A stretch of DNA of 64,000 nucleotides from Podochytrium sp. JEL0797 (Eukaryota; Chytridiomycota; Chytridiomycetes; Chytridiales; Chytriomycetaceae). A program made the translations under genes and the position numbers. Below, one piece after another: positions 34,301-44,516 of this stretch (its first letter is position 1; each line of letters starts with the position of its first letter). The notes beneath the pieces were generated by a model, which worked only from the letters and a program-made list of their open reading frames with translations, was not told the DNA's origin and did no database searches. The DNA lies in assembly GCA_027596195.1 (NCBI GenBank), contig JADGJG010000024.1, forward strand, positions 18,536 through 82,535, in the 5' to 3' direction.

Positions 34301-37300
34301 GCTGCTGATGGGATTCGTCTTGGGTTTGGATTCGAGAAAGTTTCGGACAAGAAGCCGGAGAGGAGACACCCCAAGGTGGAGGAGGAGAATGGTTCGGATG
34401 AGATTGGGTTGTTTGTTGGTGGTTCTCTGGTCCCGTACGACGAGTTTTGCAAGATCCACGCGGCAGCTCGAATGCTGGTCGAGTCTGGTGTTGTCCTACA
34501 TCAAGGGCTCATCAAGGGACTCCAGCGTTTGGACAAGACCCTACAGTCGTTCCCGAACCTCAAGTTCCTGCATTGCTTGACGAGGACACTGGCTCGGATT
34601 CCCAACTGTTTTGCTGTTCCTTGTGCCATAGTTTTTCAGGGCCGGACCCAGTCCGGCGTGAGCACCTTGAGCACCATGCTGGATTCTCTCGAGGCGAAAA
34701 CCAAGTCCATCCCCCAAGAAGCGAAGCTCGAGGCTGTCAAGTTGAAGCTCGGTGTTTCCAACTTGGAGGATTGGCAAGCAGTCTTGGTTATCCACGAGGA
34801 CCCCGCAACACGCGTTCGTCAACTCATCAAAAGCTACTTTGTCGTTCCACGCTCGAGAAATCAGGGCTCCATGACCACGACCCAATTTGATGCAGCATCT
34901 GTCGAGCGTATGGTGGGGGCAGGGGTGTTGTTCGAAGGAGGAGGGGTGATGATTTCTTATTTGGTCGCAGGTGTGAAGTACGTTGGAGTTGTGAAATTGG
35001 GCGAGAAGCAGATGGGGAAGCTTCGAGAGGCTGCGGACAAGTATCGGACAACTTTGGGACCTATCAGTGCGTTTGATTTGAAGTCGAAGGATCCACCAAA
35101 GCACTCCAAGGGAGCGGAGGTGTCGGTTGCGATGGATGGTGGTTGGGAAGATGTGGGAGCTGGTGGGTGGAAGACGGTCGCGCCCGACGCGGGTGCCAAG
35201 GTTCGCACAAACTGGCTCGAGTCCGAAGTATCCTTCGAATCCAGCTCCCCTGTCATTCACATCGGCAAGTCGGTGCACACGTCGTTTCACGACCTCACTG
35301 ACTTGATCGGCAAGCTGGTCCACTCCGATGTCATCAAATCTCCCTACTTTCAACCCAACTGCTCTACTACCACTTTGGCCCTCAACTGCTTTCTGTCCTT
35401 GTACAGTCCATACAAACGCATGGATACCAAGACAGTCGATGTCGCACCAGTTCGTCGCACGAAAGCGGAGATGGAGGAGTTGTGTGTTGCCGTGAGATCG
35501 TTCAAGTCATTTCAGCGATCGGGCGCACTCCCGCAGTCACTCGCGAGTGTCAAGAATCCATCAGTGACCTTCATGGTGGATCTCAACCACGCGTCCAAGG
35601 CAGATGCTGCTCTCACGAGGGTCCACGGAACGGAGGTTGCTGCTTACATTCGTGTTCCAGACACCATTAGCGACTTTTTCACGCTCAAAACAAACCGCGA
35701 CACTCCTGACGACAACTGCAAGCAGACCACCTACCGCAGAGCCACTCTTGTTGCCGCGTCACCCAAAACGCAGCCGGAAACGTCTCCGAAAACGCCACCC
35801 GAAACCAACAAGGTCCGCTTCCACCCCAAGGACCGTCACTCTTTGTCGATCGGAAAGATTGTCTTGGGAGCGGCGCAACTCATGTTCAAAGCGCTCAAGG
35901 TGATCCAGCCTCCACACCTACGACTGCTACCTGTGAAGAAGAATGCGAAGGAGAAGGAGAAGGAAAAGGCGAAGGAGAATTCGAACAGTTTCTCTCTTCT
36001 TGGTTTGTGTAATTTTATTCGGATTCTTTTGTTGCAACACTGTCTGATGATGAATATCTGGCTCTTTTTTGCAGCCGATGACGACGTTATGCCCACAGAT
36101 CAGGCCCATTCCACCGACAGGTCAAACGAGAACCGTTGCTCTCTTCTTGGTTTGTGTGATTTTTATTCGGATTCTTTTGCTGCAACACTTTCTGATGTCA
36201 CGAATTCCTTGTTCTTTTTGCAGTCGATGACAACGCCATGTCCACGGATCTGGCTGATTCCACTGACAAGCCAACCAAGAAGCTTGGAACTCCGATTCCT
36301 AAGGCGCCACATGGTTTGTCTTGTTGATTCTTTTTGATTTGGTTTCGTTGACTCAATGCTAATTCTGTTTTTTCCCAGCGCCACCTTCCGTGCCTCTCGC
36401 TGAGCCCGCTGATACCAGCGCTGAACGTTCAACGACGCTCGAGGACATGCATACGCATTACGTGATGCCCGGGAATCACGAGGCGAATACGGTGTTGGGG
36501 ATCTCTGGGGGTCTCATTTTCACGGGTGCGTGCGTTTTTGACATGTCATTTTTTTATTTACAAACAAACGGTCTGATGCAAACTCCCTTTCCACAGTGTC
36601 AGCCAACAACTTTACGTTGCTGAATTCTGAGGCCCATGTCGACAAGAAAAAGAACAAGAAAAAGAAAGCGAACATGATGGACGTTGATGTGAACGAGGCG
36701 GAGGCTCATGTTGAGGCAATTGATGCTGTCGATGCCGCTTTGGCAAATGCGCCCGTGATGCCTGTGAACGCGGGTTCCGAGTCGAATCCGGTGTGCACGA
36801 AGATTGTCAAACTGGAGGAAACGTATGGAGCGAGTCTCGCCATCGCCGGGTCCGTGACGGACCTCCGCGAGTTCAACGACCGGATCGTTCGGAAGGTTCT
36901 GTTGATGGGAGATGCCGCGAACGGAGAAACGATTTCCGTTAACTGCAGCACCGGTGTCGTGGAGGTCGAGCAAGTCGGTGCAGCAGCTCCAGTGGAACAC
37001 GAATTCGTGCGGGTCTTAAAGGACTTTGTCGGGAAGAGGGGGGTTCTTGCGAGTTTGAAACCATTGGACAAGTTGGCGTTCGAAACTCTCGCGAGTGCCT
37101 CCGTTGACGCGAATGAGTTACTTGGGATTCTGAGGATATCTGTCAGAGACTCTCGTCTGCTTGCCTTTGTCCAGTTTGTGTACAGCTTGGAGGACATTGA
37201 CCATGCCGACAGCAGCACGCTCAGCCTCGTCTCCATGATTGCCCTCTTGACCAGCACCAGCAACACTCTGATCAAGTCCATCTCCGTGTCCAACAACTCT

Positions 37301-40300
37301 CCATCTGTTCACGAAGCCACGATCCGCGATCTGTTGGCCTCTGGAGTTCCATTCCTTGTCGTGCCGTCCCACAACGGAGTTTCTGTCGTCTTCAAGTACC
37401 TATGTGGTGACATGAAACCCGTCGAGTTGGCGTGCCGTTTGATTCGGGAGGCTGTTTCCCAGATGCAAATCATTTGCGGGTTGACGGTCGCGGAAGTTGC
37501 TGCGGTGGAGAGTGTTTTACGCGCGTCAAGCGGGCCAGCATTGGATCCCTTGAGTTTGAGAGGCTCGCAGTTGAAGGAGTTTGCGAAAGCGCTGGATTTG
37601 AAGCTGTTGGGGGGGGAATCTGCAGAGAGGATGACGACAAGGGTGTTCCGATTCTTTGACAAGGAGATGTTGAGGCTGCAGGGCGAAGGCATCAATGTCG
37701 AAACTCATCGCGAGGCTGCCGTGAAGGAGGCTGTTGATTTGTTGGTCTCCAAGACGCATGAGCCGTTGTTCCAAGCCACTTTGGACGTTACGGTGCATGT
37801 CACGGAACCCGGCGAGTTTGATCCTCTCCTCTCCTTCCACGTCAAGTACTCCAACATGTCTGAAGTCATGGCCAAAAGCACTTCCATGCTGCTCACCCGC
37901 GAGCCTTTGGATGAGATTGCAAAACTCAACTTTGTCTCCAAACCACCCCAGTATGAGTGCCGCTACCCCACTTGCTGCAAAGACTCTGCTGGGAAGGAAA
38001 AGAAACCGCCAAGCTTTACCACCTTGTCAAACTGCAAACAACATATCATGAGACATCGGGAAAGGGAGGAACCTGGCTCTGTGCGCCCGAATCCGGAGTA
38101 TGTGAAATTGGACCCCCCAGCACCGAATACGCCGCCTGCTGTTGGAGGAGATGCGATGGACGTGGATGGAGTCGAAGTCGGGGGTGGTGCTAGTGCGGGT
38201 GGTCCAGTTGCCAAGGATGCCAAGCCTCTTCAAACGACTCTCAACGTCCTTGTGTCCAAGTCTGGGTCTGACGCCATGTTTGGAATCTTGAACACTGCCG
38301 CCTCGTTTGACGTCAAGCCTTCCGACATTCCCGACAAGGTGGCCCAGTTTGCGTCTCGCACAAACCACCATTGGAATCTCTCTGTGCTCAACCGTAGCAA
38401 CAACAACAAGTCTGAAGCACCCGCCATTTCCGCTGAAGAAGTCAAGCTCAACAGGCCGTACAGGATGTCTGCTTTGGAGGCGGACAAGATTTTCGACTTT
38501 GCCAGATTTGGGGAGTGGACATTGAACCATTTGTTGTCGGCAAAGCACGGGTTTACGAATCTTTTGGCCGACGGGGAGAACAAGAGAGAGACGGATTTGT
38601 TCTCCGCCATTCATCGCAACAACATCAAGTCGGACTTTGGGAACTTCAAGGACAAGCTGCTGAAGGCGAAAGGTATTTTGATTCTGTATTCGTTGCGTTT
38701 TATTGGACTCTCTTCTTACACTTAATCCACACGCAGACAACAAACCCGTGATCGAAAAACTCCGCAGTTTCCATCGCTCGAACTACATCAACGGTCGACG
38801 GATTTTCGGACTTCCACCGCAACAGTTCCACCTCACGCCTGTCAACAACATTTCGGTCGAGTTCAAGGGCCACGATGGATTCCACGAGCTCAAGAGCACG
38901 AAAGCGCGCGACGTCTGCTACACTGACTCCTGGGCTGGTGGAAAGAAACTGCGGTCCAAAATCGAGGCGCAAAAAGTCCGCGTCACGCTTGCCGTTCCTT
39001 TGTCCAAACCCCGAATCACGATTGAGATGAATGTCGATGGACATCAGCAGCCAAAGAACCTCGAGACAGTGGTGGACCAGTATCTGAATCTGGTGCGAGG
39101 AGAGAATCAGGACTTTGATTTCGCCTCGGCGCAAGTCATGTTCTGCCCAGAGACCAACCAACTGCGGTTTCACGTTCCCATGAAGCCCAACGACTCGAAA
39201 CGCGCTCTGCCGAATCCAGTGGAAGTGAAGCCTCTCGCCAAGCACACGTGCAGTGGCAACTGCCCGGACTGCATCAAGATTCGGACGGACTTCAAGGAGC
39301 GGACGGTGAAGGAAGGCTCGTTCGAACCGTTCCGATTCGAGAAGCATGGTGAGTTTGTGCATCCTGGTCTCAAGGGGTTCAATGGGATGGGGATGTTGCG
39401 GGTGAAGCTGAGCGGGAACCAGTGGAACGCCTCGGACAAGAGTGCAGTGGGTGCGGACATTGGGCACCACACGCCATACCTGATGTGCGACACGGCGCTC
39501 AACTTTTTTGAATTCGGACGTGAGGGTGCGCAGCAGTTGCCGTACTTGTTGCAGTGTCGCTCGGCGTGCCAGTCGTTGCTGGACAAGGGTATCAACACGA
39601 CGGCGGCTGTGGTGGAGGCGACTCGGAAGGCTGCTGAAGCGCGGCTGAAGCGGGACAACGGCAAGGCTTTACCTGCGGAGGATCGCGCGAAGCTCGAGAC
39701 GGCAGTGGTGAAGGCGGCGGAGGACTTGGCCAAGGAGCGAAAGACGGCCAAGGAGCGCATCGACAAGGACGCCGAGGACGAGCAGCGCAAGAACCAGGTC
39801 GCCTACGACGAGCTGCGCAAGGCCAAGTTCGCTCAGCACTATCGCGCGCGTGTGGGTCACAACGGGCGCGAGCCGCCCACGCACGTGCACATCGGACCCT
39901 TCGTGCCGCGCTCGTTGTCGGCCCGCATTGCCTTGTACGACAAGAAGATTGACGCGTTTGCTGCCAGGCTGAAGGACGTGGTTGTGCGCTTCACAAGTGT
40001 GTTTGACGTGGTGGCGTTTCCGGACTACAAAGTATTTTTATTTTCTGTTTTTTCTGATTAGTGGATCCGTGTAATCTACCCTGATACTTTCCATACTCAC
40101 TTTCTACTACACACAGACAAACACTGCGTTCAAGCGACTCGGCTTCGCGAGTATTCGTGACGCCGTCAAGCGCGAGAAGGACAAGCGCGGAGGGCTGTTT
40201 GCTCTGATCAACGAGGCCTTCACGACGTGTCTGTGTCCCCTCTGCGGCAGCGACTCGAATCCGGGCCGAAGCCGGTATTTCATATGCACCGATCCCGCCT

Positions 40301-40434
40301 GTGGCTTCCGCTGCGACCGTGACTCCAAGTCCGCCCTGCTCATCCTCCTGATGTTGCTCCTCGTTCCAAAGACGAAAAGTTTAGCCAGTTCCCCAGTTGA
40401 CGTCTTCGAAAGGCAGGGTTCCAATCGATTTTAA
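31391..40434 (+). CDS. giant Fanzor nuclease fusion, copy 2
   Basis: Same 14-exon structure as copy 1, shifted by 9,533 nt for exons 1-2 and 9,546 nt from exon 3 on: exons 31391-31492, 31561-31782, 31851-31889, then onward to the last exon at 40117-40434. All frames are open and all splice sites kept, so both copies look intact. The catalytic Asp, Glu and Asp codons are at about 39456, 40213 and 40321. The Cys cluster upstream of RuvC-I reads CSGNCPDC where copy 1 has CSGNCLDC. The last exon has FALINEAF where copy 1 has FVLINEAF. Role and caveats are as for copy 1. Which copy is ancestral cannot be told from the window. Confidence 0.8.
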
Positions 40435-40506
40435 TCGTGAGTTGAACTTTTTTTTCGTTTCTCGAAGCCAAAAAATAATGTTCTTCCCCCCCATCTTGCA
40501 CAGTCA
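40435..40506 (+). ncRNA. candidate Fanzor guide-RNA scaffold at the right end of copy 2
   Basis: Identical to the 72 bp at the right end of copy 1 but followed by host DNA (CGTACCTATTTTCCC) rather than by another element. If an RNA is transcribed across this end, its guide would match this host flank. Confidence 0.3.
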
Positions 40507-40630
40507 CGTACCTATTTTCCCTTTTTTGAATATGAAATATTTTCGAATTCTTTCGCAGAGAGTGGTTGCAGTAAAGTTTATTCCTCTTTCTTGATTAACT
40601 CCCTCCCACGATATCGCGCATCCTACAATT

Positions 40631-41896
40631 TCACTGCAACAACATATTTGCCAAAAGCTCACTTCGTTCTTTCAACCACCCAACATCCCTGAGCCCTTCC
40701 ACCCACTCCTTCGGCAAATTCTTTTCACCAACAAAAGCCCCCATCAACGCGCCTGCAACCGCGCCATTCGTATCCGCATCACCGCCCTCCAAAATCAACT
40801 CCAACAATATGCGCCGAAACTCTCGTCCCACAGCCACTCTCGAACTTCCATCCAACCCGATTCCACCGTCGTCCAAAACCATGGACATCCGCATCAAACA
40901 GAACACACCACTCCCCAAGCATTTGTACGTGAATCCGATGCTGGATCCTTCATCCAACTCAAAGTCCGCGAGGGTGGAAGTCGGGTCAATGGCCATCGAA
41001 ATGTACCTGTCCAAGGCTGCGGGGTCGCGCAGGTGGGTGCGGCATCTGGCCGTCACCGCGAGGATCGTTTCCATGAGGAAGCGGGTGCGCCCCACGACGA
41101 AATCACAACCCGCCAGAAAGATGGCAATCAAGCGACAAACAATGCGACACGACGCAATGCACCGGTCATCGGCATGGGTGACTGTGCAGACACGGTCCGC
41201 ATTGCCCTCGACCACAGCTTCGTCCCAAAAAAAGGGAACAGCACATACAGCCGTCCGCATGATGGCCCCGTTCGAGGCCATGTTGTTTGCGTAATGGTGT
41301 TGGATGTCGGTGGCGGCTTGCGCTGGATTCTCTAAAAACCGGGGATGACTCAAAACGGACCCAACCGTGAGTCCAATTCCGTAAGCTGGTTTCGAGAGTT
41401 CCTGGATACCGTGGAAGGACCACGCGTAGAGTCTGGAGGCGAACAATTTCGGGTCCACCGTCTTGGTTCCGGGTCGGGATGCGTACGACACGAGGATGGT
41501 ATCCAGGATGAGCAAAGCTTGGTCCGTGTCATCGGTCCACGAGCCCTCCTTGAATTTGGACCGATGTCTGTCTTGCAGAAATGGATGCGATTGCGCTTCG
41601 TCGTCGTCGTCCTCGTCGTTGGATTGTTTTCCGAATCGAATTTTCGAAGACGGGTAAACGTGGGCAATCTGCTTCTTGTTCAAGAACTCTGTGGAGAGGC
41701 CGAATGCGTCGCCCAGCGCAGTGCCGACGAGCAGCCCAGCGATCCTGGTGCGAAGTTGGTCGTTCGAGAGTCGCGTGGCGCCTTGGGGCAGACGGCACTG
41801 GCTGAGTGTGATTTGCTCCGCCTCGGTGAAGGTTTCTTTGATGGGGATCACGTCCGGGATGGGACGAAAGGGCTGAATGGGAGGTTGATTTCCCAT
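40631..41896 (-). CDS. ADP-ribosylglycohydrolase (DraG/ARH family)
   Basis: A 421-aa, single-exon protein. Family motifs in order: GLLVGTALGDAFG (about 54-66), the metal-binding SWTDDTDQ (119-126), SNGAIMRTA (about 208-216), THADDRC, and the C-terminal GGDADTNGAVAGALMGA (about residue 375), which supplies the second pair of Asp ligands of the dinuclear Mg centre. Enzymes of this fold remove ADP-ribose from arginine, serine or small-molecule adducts; the exact substrate is not readable here. The length and the full set of acidic ligands suggest an active enzyme. An acidic insert (NDEDDDDEA, about 93-101) sits between the first two motifs. The gene ends 124 bp from Fanzor copy 2. Confidence 0.93.
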   Translation of the reverse strand: MGNQPPIQPFRPIPDVIPIKETFTEAEQITLSQCRLPQGATRLSNDQLRTRIAGLLVGTALGDAFGLSTEFLNKKQIAHVYPSSKIRFGKQSNDEDDDDEAQSHPFLQDRHRSKFKEGSWTDDTDQALLILDTILVSYASRPGTKTVDPKLFASRLYAWSFHGIQELSKPAYGIGLTVGSVLSHPRFLENPAQAATDIQHHYANNMASNGAIMRTAVCAVPFFWDEAVVEGNADRVCTVTHADDRCIASCRIVCRLIAIFLAGCDFVVGRTRFLMETILAVTARCRTHLRDPAALDRYISMAIDPTSTLADFELDEGSSIGFTYKCLGSGVFCLMRMSMVLDDGGIGLDGSSRVAVGREFRRILLELILEGGDADTNGAVAGALMGAFVGEKNLPKEWVEGLRDVGWLKERSELLANMLLQ

Positions 41897-41976
41897 TTGA
41901 TTGATAAAAATTTCAAAAAAAAATTTTTTTTCTCATGATTTGGGAGCAAAAAAGAAGAGTGAGCAGCGCAAAGCAC

Positions 41977-42231
41977 TCAAAGAAGGAGGCGATAAGCGGA
42001 GACAGCGGTGAAGATGGCAGTGATTGTGAGAAGTGACTTGGCCTTGATCCGTCGCGAACGGTTGCCAGCTTGGACTGGGAATCGAATGGCCCGGCAAGTG
42101 GGAGACAACGTGGTTGGCTTGGAGGCCAAGGGTCGGCCGGTAGTAAAGAAACAATGGGAAGACGTGGACCTATGTGCCCGAAGATGGGAGTGACCGCACG
42201 AGGAAAATCCTGGAAAATCCCACGAGCCCAT
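41977..42231 (-). CDS. possible small membrane protein, 84 aa
   Basis: An ATG-initiated frame upstream of, and on the same strand as, the ADP-ribosylglycohydrolase gene. The N-terminal part is rich in Ser, His, Arg and Cys. The C-terminus is hydrophobic (LLTITAIFTAVSAYRLLL) and could be a tail anchor. A basic N-terminus would also suit a mitochondrial leader. No family is recognised. A chance frame, or one exon of a spliced gene, is also possible. Confidence 0.35.
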   Translation of the reverse strand: MGSWDFPGFSSCGHSHLRAHRSTSSHCFFTTGRPLASKPTTLSPTCRAIRFPVQAGNRSRRIKAKSLLTITAIFTAVSAYRLLL

Positions 42232-42449
42232 TTTGTGTATTGACCGACTCTAAAGCAAGTTTTAGACTATGAGTGTTACGTGTCGGTTACGTGTCAAAAC
42301 CAATTATAGTGGGTTGATTCCCTCTGATTCCCACAAACTTGAGAGGGGAAACGCGTCATTCAATTGCTTTTGCGCCGGTGAATTTCACAACGGGGCTGCT
42401 TACCGTTATTTGAAAGTTAAGATATACAGCTCCGCTACCTCCGCGCGAA

Positions 42450-42911
42450 AGCAGGCAAGCCGAGGTAATGGAGGTGCTCACAATGAAAACGCGACTCGCG
42501 GCGTTGCGGACCGGGAATGTGAGCGTGATGTGGGCAGGTGGAGGTTTGGGGGAGTCAGTAAGGTACGCAATTGTAGTCGAAGTGACGTTGAGTAGGTGGT
42601 GTCCCGGAAAGAGCTGCAATTCTAAGGGAAAAGGGGGGGGGATTAGTACGTCCATCCGCCCCATGCCAAGCAAAATCAAATCAAACACAACATCCTTGTC
42701 CCCAAACACACTCTTCAATTGAGAAATGTAGTCTTGCGCAAAGCTGGCAGTTTCGGATTCAGATCACGCGCCGTTTTCGGAAGTAAGCAGGGCATCGTTG
42801 ATGGGGTGGATTTGGTTTGATGGAATGGAAACCTTATAGAGGAGTTCCTTGCGCAAAAAGCAGATGTTGGAGTCTGGGTGGTTGTTTAGTACACATCTGG
42901 ATGAAATCATG
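42450..42911 (-). pseudogene. 6-phosphogluconolactonase fragment
   Basis: Reading leftward, the frames give RCVLNNHPDSN, then KVSIPSNQIHPIN, DYISQLKSVFG, FDLILLGMG, LFPGHHLL and DSPKPPPAHITLTFPV. These are the successive conserved blocks of the pentose-phosphate enzyme 6-phosphogluconolactonase. The first third is missing. The frame shifts near 42750, and the catalytic stretch after LLGMG, normally PDGHT, is replaced by unrelated residues. It is a decayed, non-functional piece. Its truncated 5' side abuts, head to head, the F-box gene fragment at 42912. Confidence 0.72.
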
Positions 42912-43341
42912 AAAACGAAGAGTCTCGGAAACCTCTCGACAACAGGTCTCCCAATCTCTGCAGCGGGATCATCAACCCCCACCATGACCCCTGACCGCGC
43001 GACCACTCCCACCAACAAGACCCCAGGCCGCGCGACCCCCACCGCCACCACAACTCCATCCTCAGGTCTCGACCGATGGCGCCGCACTGTTCACATCACT
43101 GCGTCACCAGCACCCCCCCACTGACGGAGGGTTAATAGATCGGTGGAGGAAAAGTGTTGGGGCGGGTTGGAGTGAGATTCCTGGGCCTGCTGCGAGTGGT
43201 GGGAGTACTGGTGTTGGAGGTGGGAATCTTGGGAGTTGGTTGAGGCCGACGCGGTTGCGGTGATGGGGGGGGGGTGGGAATTGTTTTTTTGTTTGTTTTG
43301 CATTTTACATAAGTAGTACCCATGAAGAATAGAGGTGGTTT
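42912..43341 (+). pseudogene. duplicated 3' end of the F-box/LRR gene
   Basis: It matches 20770-21240: the SLGNLSTTGLP, NKTPGRATPTATTTP and SGLDRWRRTVH stretches, the Gly-rich end, the RPTRLR-type terminus and about 90 bp of 3' UTR. A stop after ASPAPPH (about 43122) and small indels break the frame. One internal segment is expanded (an extra TPDRATTPTNKTPGRAT-like unit). With no promoter or F-box it is a dead fragment. Confidence 0.8.
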
Positions 43342-43538
43342 GTTAGTGGTTTGTTTTGCTCAATTTTAAGTTTGTTAGTGGATGTTTCCATTTCTCGAAT
43401 TCTCCTTCAATTTTTGCCCTTCACTGAACTGCACCCCCCTCCCCTTCACTGCCATCTTCTCTTTTTAAAATGCCATTCCTCTGATTATTACTGATATTTG
43501 CAAAAAACAAAACAGAAAAAACTGGAATCAAAAAAAAA

Positions 43539-44390
43539 TCACATGCAAACATGCCCCGAAATCCGTTCATGCCTCCTCAACTCCTGCGCCCTGCGATACT
43601 TTGCGTCACACCCCTCCACCAAACACACAAACGGCTTCTCCCCTGAATGACTCACTAAATGACTTTGCAGGTGGTGTTTCCTTCTGAACCGCTTGACACA
43701 CCCGGGGACTGTGCAGAGATATTTGCCAGGAAGCGGTTGCGGTGTATTGAGTTGCGCCACGCTGGTGATTCCCGCGTTTTGTCCCCGCTGGAGGACCGGA
43801 GAAGCGACGAGTGGGGGTGGTGGTGGCGCAGCGGTGGCAGCATCAAAGTGGGACGGAGTGGTGTTGGCGTATGGGTGAGTTGGGAGGGAAAGAGAGGACA
43901 GAGAAGAGGAAGGAGGATTTGATTCCGACTTGTTATATTCTTGGTGTGAAGCAAAGTAGTTCGGGTGGTACACAGGCCAGCTGTGGCTCTTGACGGTGGA
44001 ATAACTGGTGGGGTGTGGAAACGAGTAACTCGAATTCGGAAATAGATGGGGGTAGTTGCTGTGGTTGTGTTGAGTTGCAGTGATAAGGCCGAGGTGGGCC
44101 TTTAGGTGAATCGAGATTTTGGGGGTTGCTGGAGGAGTCTGGTAAATGAGGTGGGAGATTCCAGGGAGAGGTGTAATGGTGCGTGCTGGTAGAAGAGGTG
44201 GTTGTTTGAGTGGTAACTCAGGAGGCTGCAAAGGAGAGGTCTTGTCGCAAGAAACAAAGGACAACTGTCCGTCAGACGGGATAGCTTCTGCTTCGGAATC
44301 GGATGCGATGGGAAGCAGAAGGCTTTGGATGTTCATCATGTCGGGCTCTTTGGTGTAGTGAAATTTCGAATTGACTTTTTGAATCGACAT
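43539..44390 (-). CDS. C2H2 zinc-finger transcription factor, two C-terminal fingers
   Basis: A 283-aa single-exon protein. The last 60 residues hold two TFIIIA-type fingers: CTVPGCVKRFRRKHHLQSHL (about 226-248), joined by an SGEKPF linker to CLVEGCDAKYRRAQELRRH (about 256-280). The two-finger C-terminal layout resembles fungal stress and developmental regulators, but orthology is not claimed. The N-terminal 220 residues are Pro/Ser/His-rich and disordered, with a short acidic patch near 30-40. It probably binds DNA in the nucleus. ATG at 44388-44390 follows an A/T-rich upstream region. Target genes unknown. Confidence 0.85.
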   Translation of the reverse strand: MSIQKVNSKFHYTKEPDMMNIQSLLLPIASDSEAEAIPSDGQLSFVSCDKTSPLQPPELPLKQPPLLPARTITPLPGISHLIYQTPPATPKISIHLKAHLGLITATQHNHSNYPHLFPNSSYSFPHPTSYSTVKSHSWPVYHPNYFASHQEYNKSESNPPSSSLSSLSLPTHPYANTTPSHFDAATAAPPPPPLVASPVLQRGQNAGITSVAQLNTPQPLPGKYLCTVPGCVKRFRRKHHLQSHLVSHSGEKPFVCLVEGCDAKYRRAQELRRHERISGHVCM

Positions 44391-44516
44391 GCAAAAAATT
44401 CATAATTAATTTTTTGATCGCGAGTTTGACATGTTCGGATCACGTTCGGAATAAATTCAAACGAAATTATTTTTTAAATTCCAGAGAAACAAACAAAACA
44501 GAGACAAAATTTATCT

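Larger units (their letters stand above)
30961..40506 (+). mobile_element. Fanzor-encoding element, copy 2
   Basis: Full-length direct repeat of the element at 21428, starting immediately after it with a single intervening GTAC. Differences seen by eye: a 13-bp C-rich expansion in intron 2 (about 31805-31823), a few intron and UTR changes, and about four coding substitutions, two of them non-synonymous (Leu to Pro near 39264, Val to Ala near 40202). The right flank CGTACC... is host DNA leading to the ADP-ribosylglycohydrolase gene. The near-identity implies a recent duplication or gene conversion. Confidence 0.8.

Noticed and set aside
21428..40506. Helitron or ordinary cut-and-paste transposon carrying Fanzor
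   Set aside because: No Rep/helicase motifs, no recognisable separate DDE transposase and no CTRR-hairpin end; terminal inverted repeats are at most a few bases.
42269..42722. Plus-strand open frames over this interval
   Set aside because: The minus strand carries successive 6-phosphogluconolactonase blocks; the plus frames are shadows.
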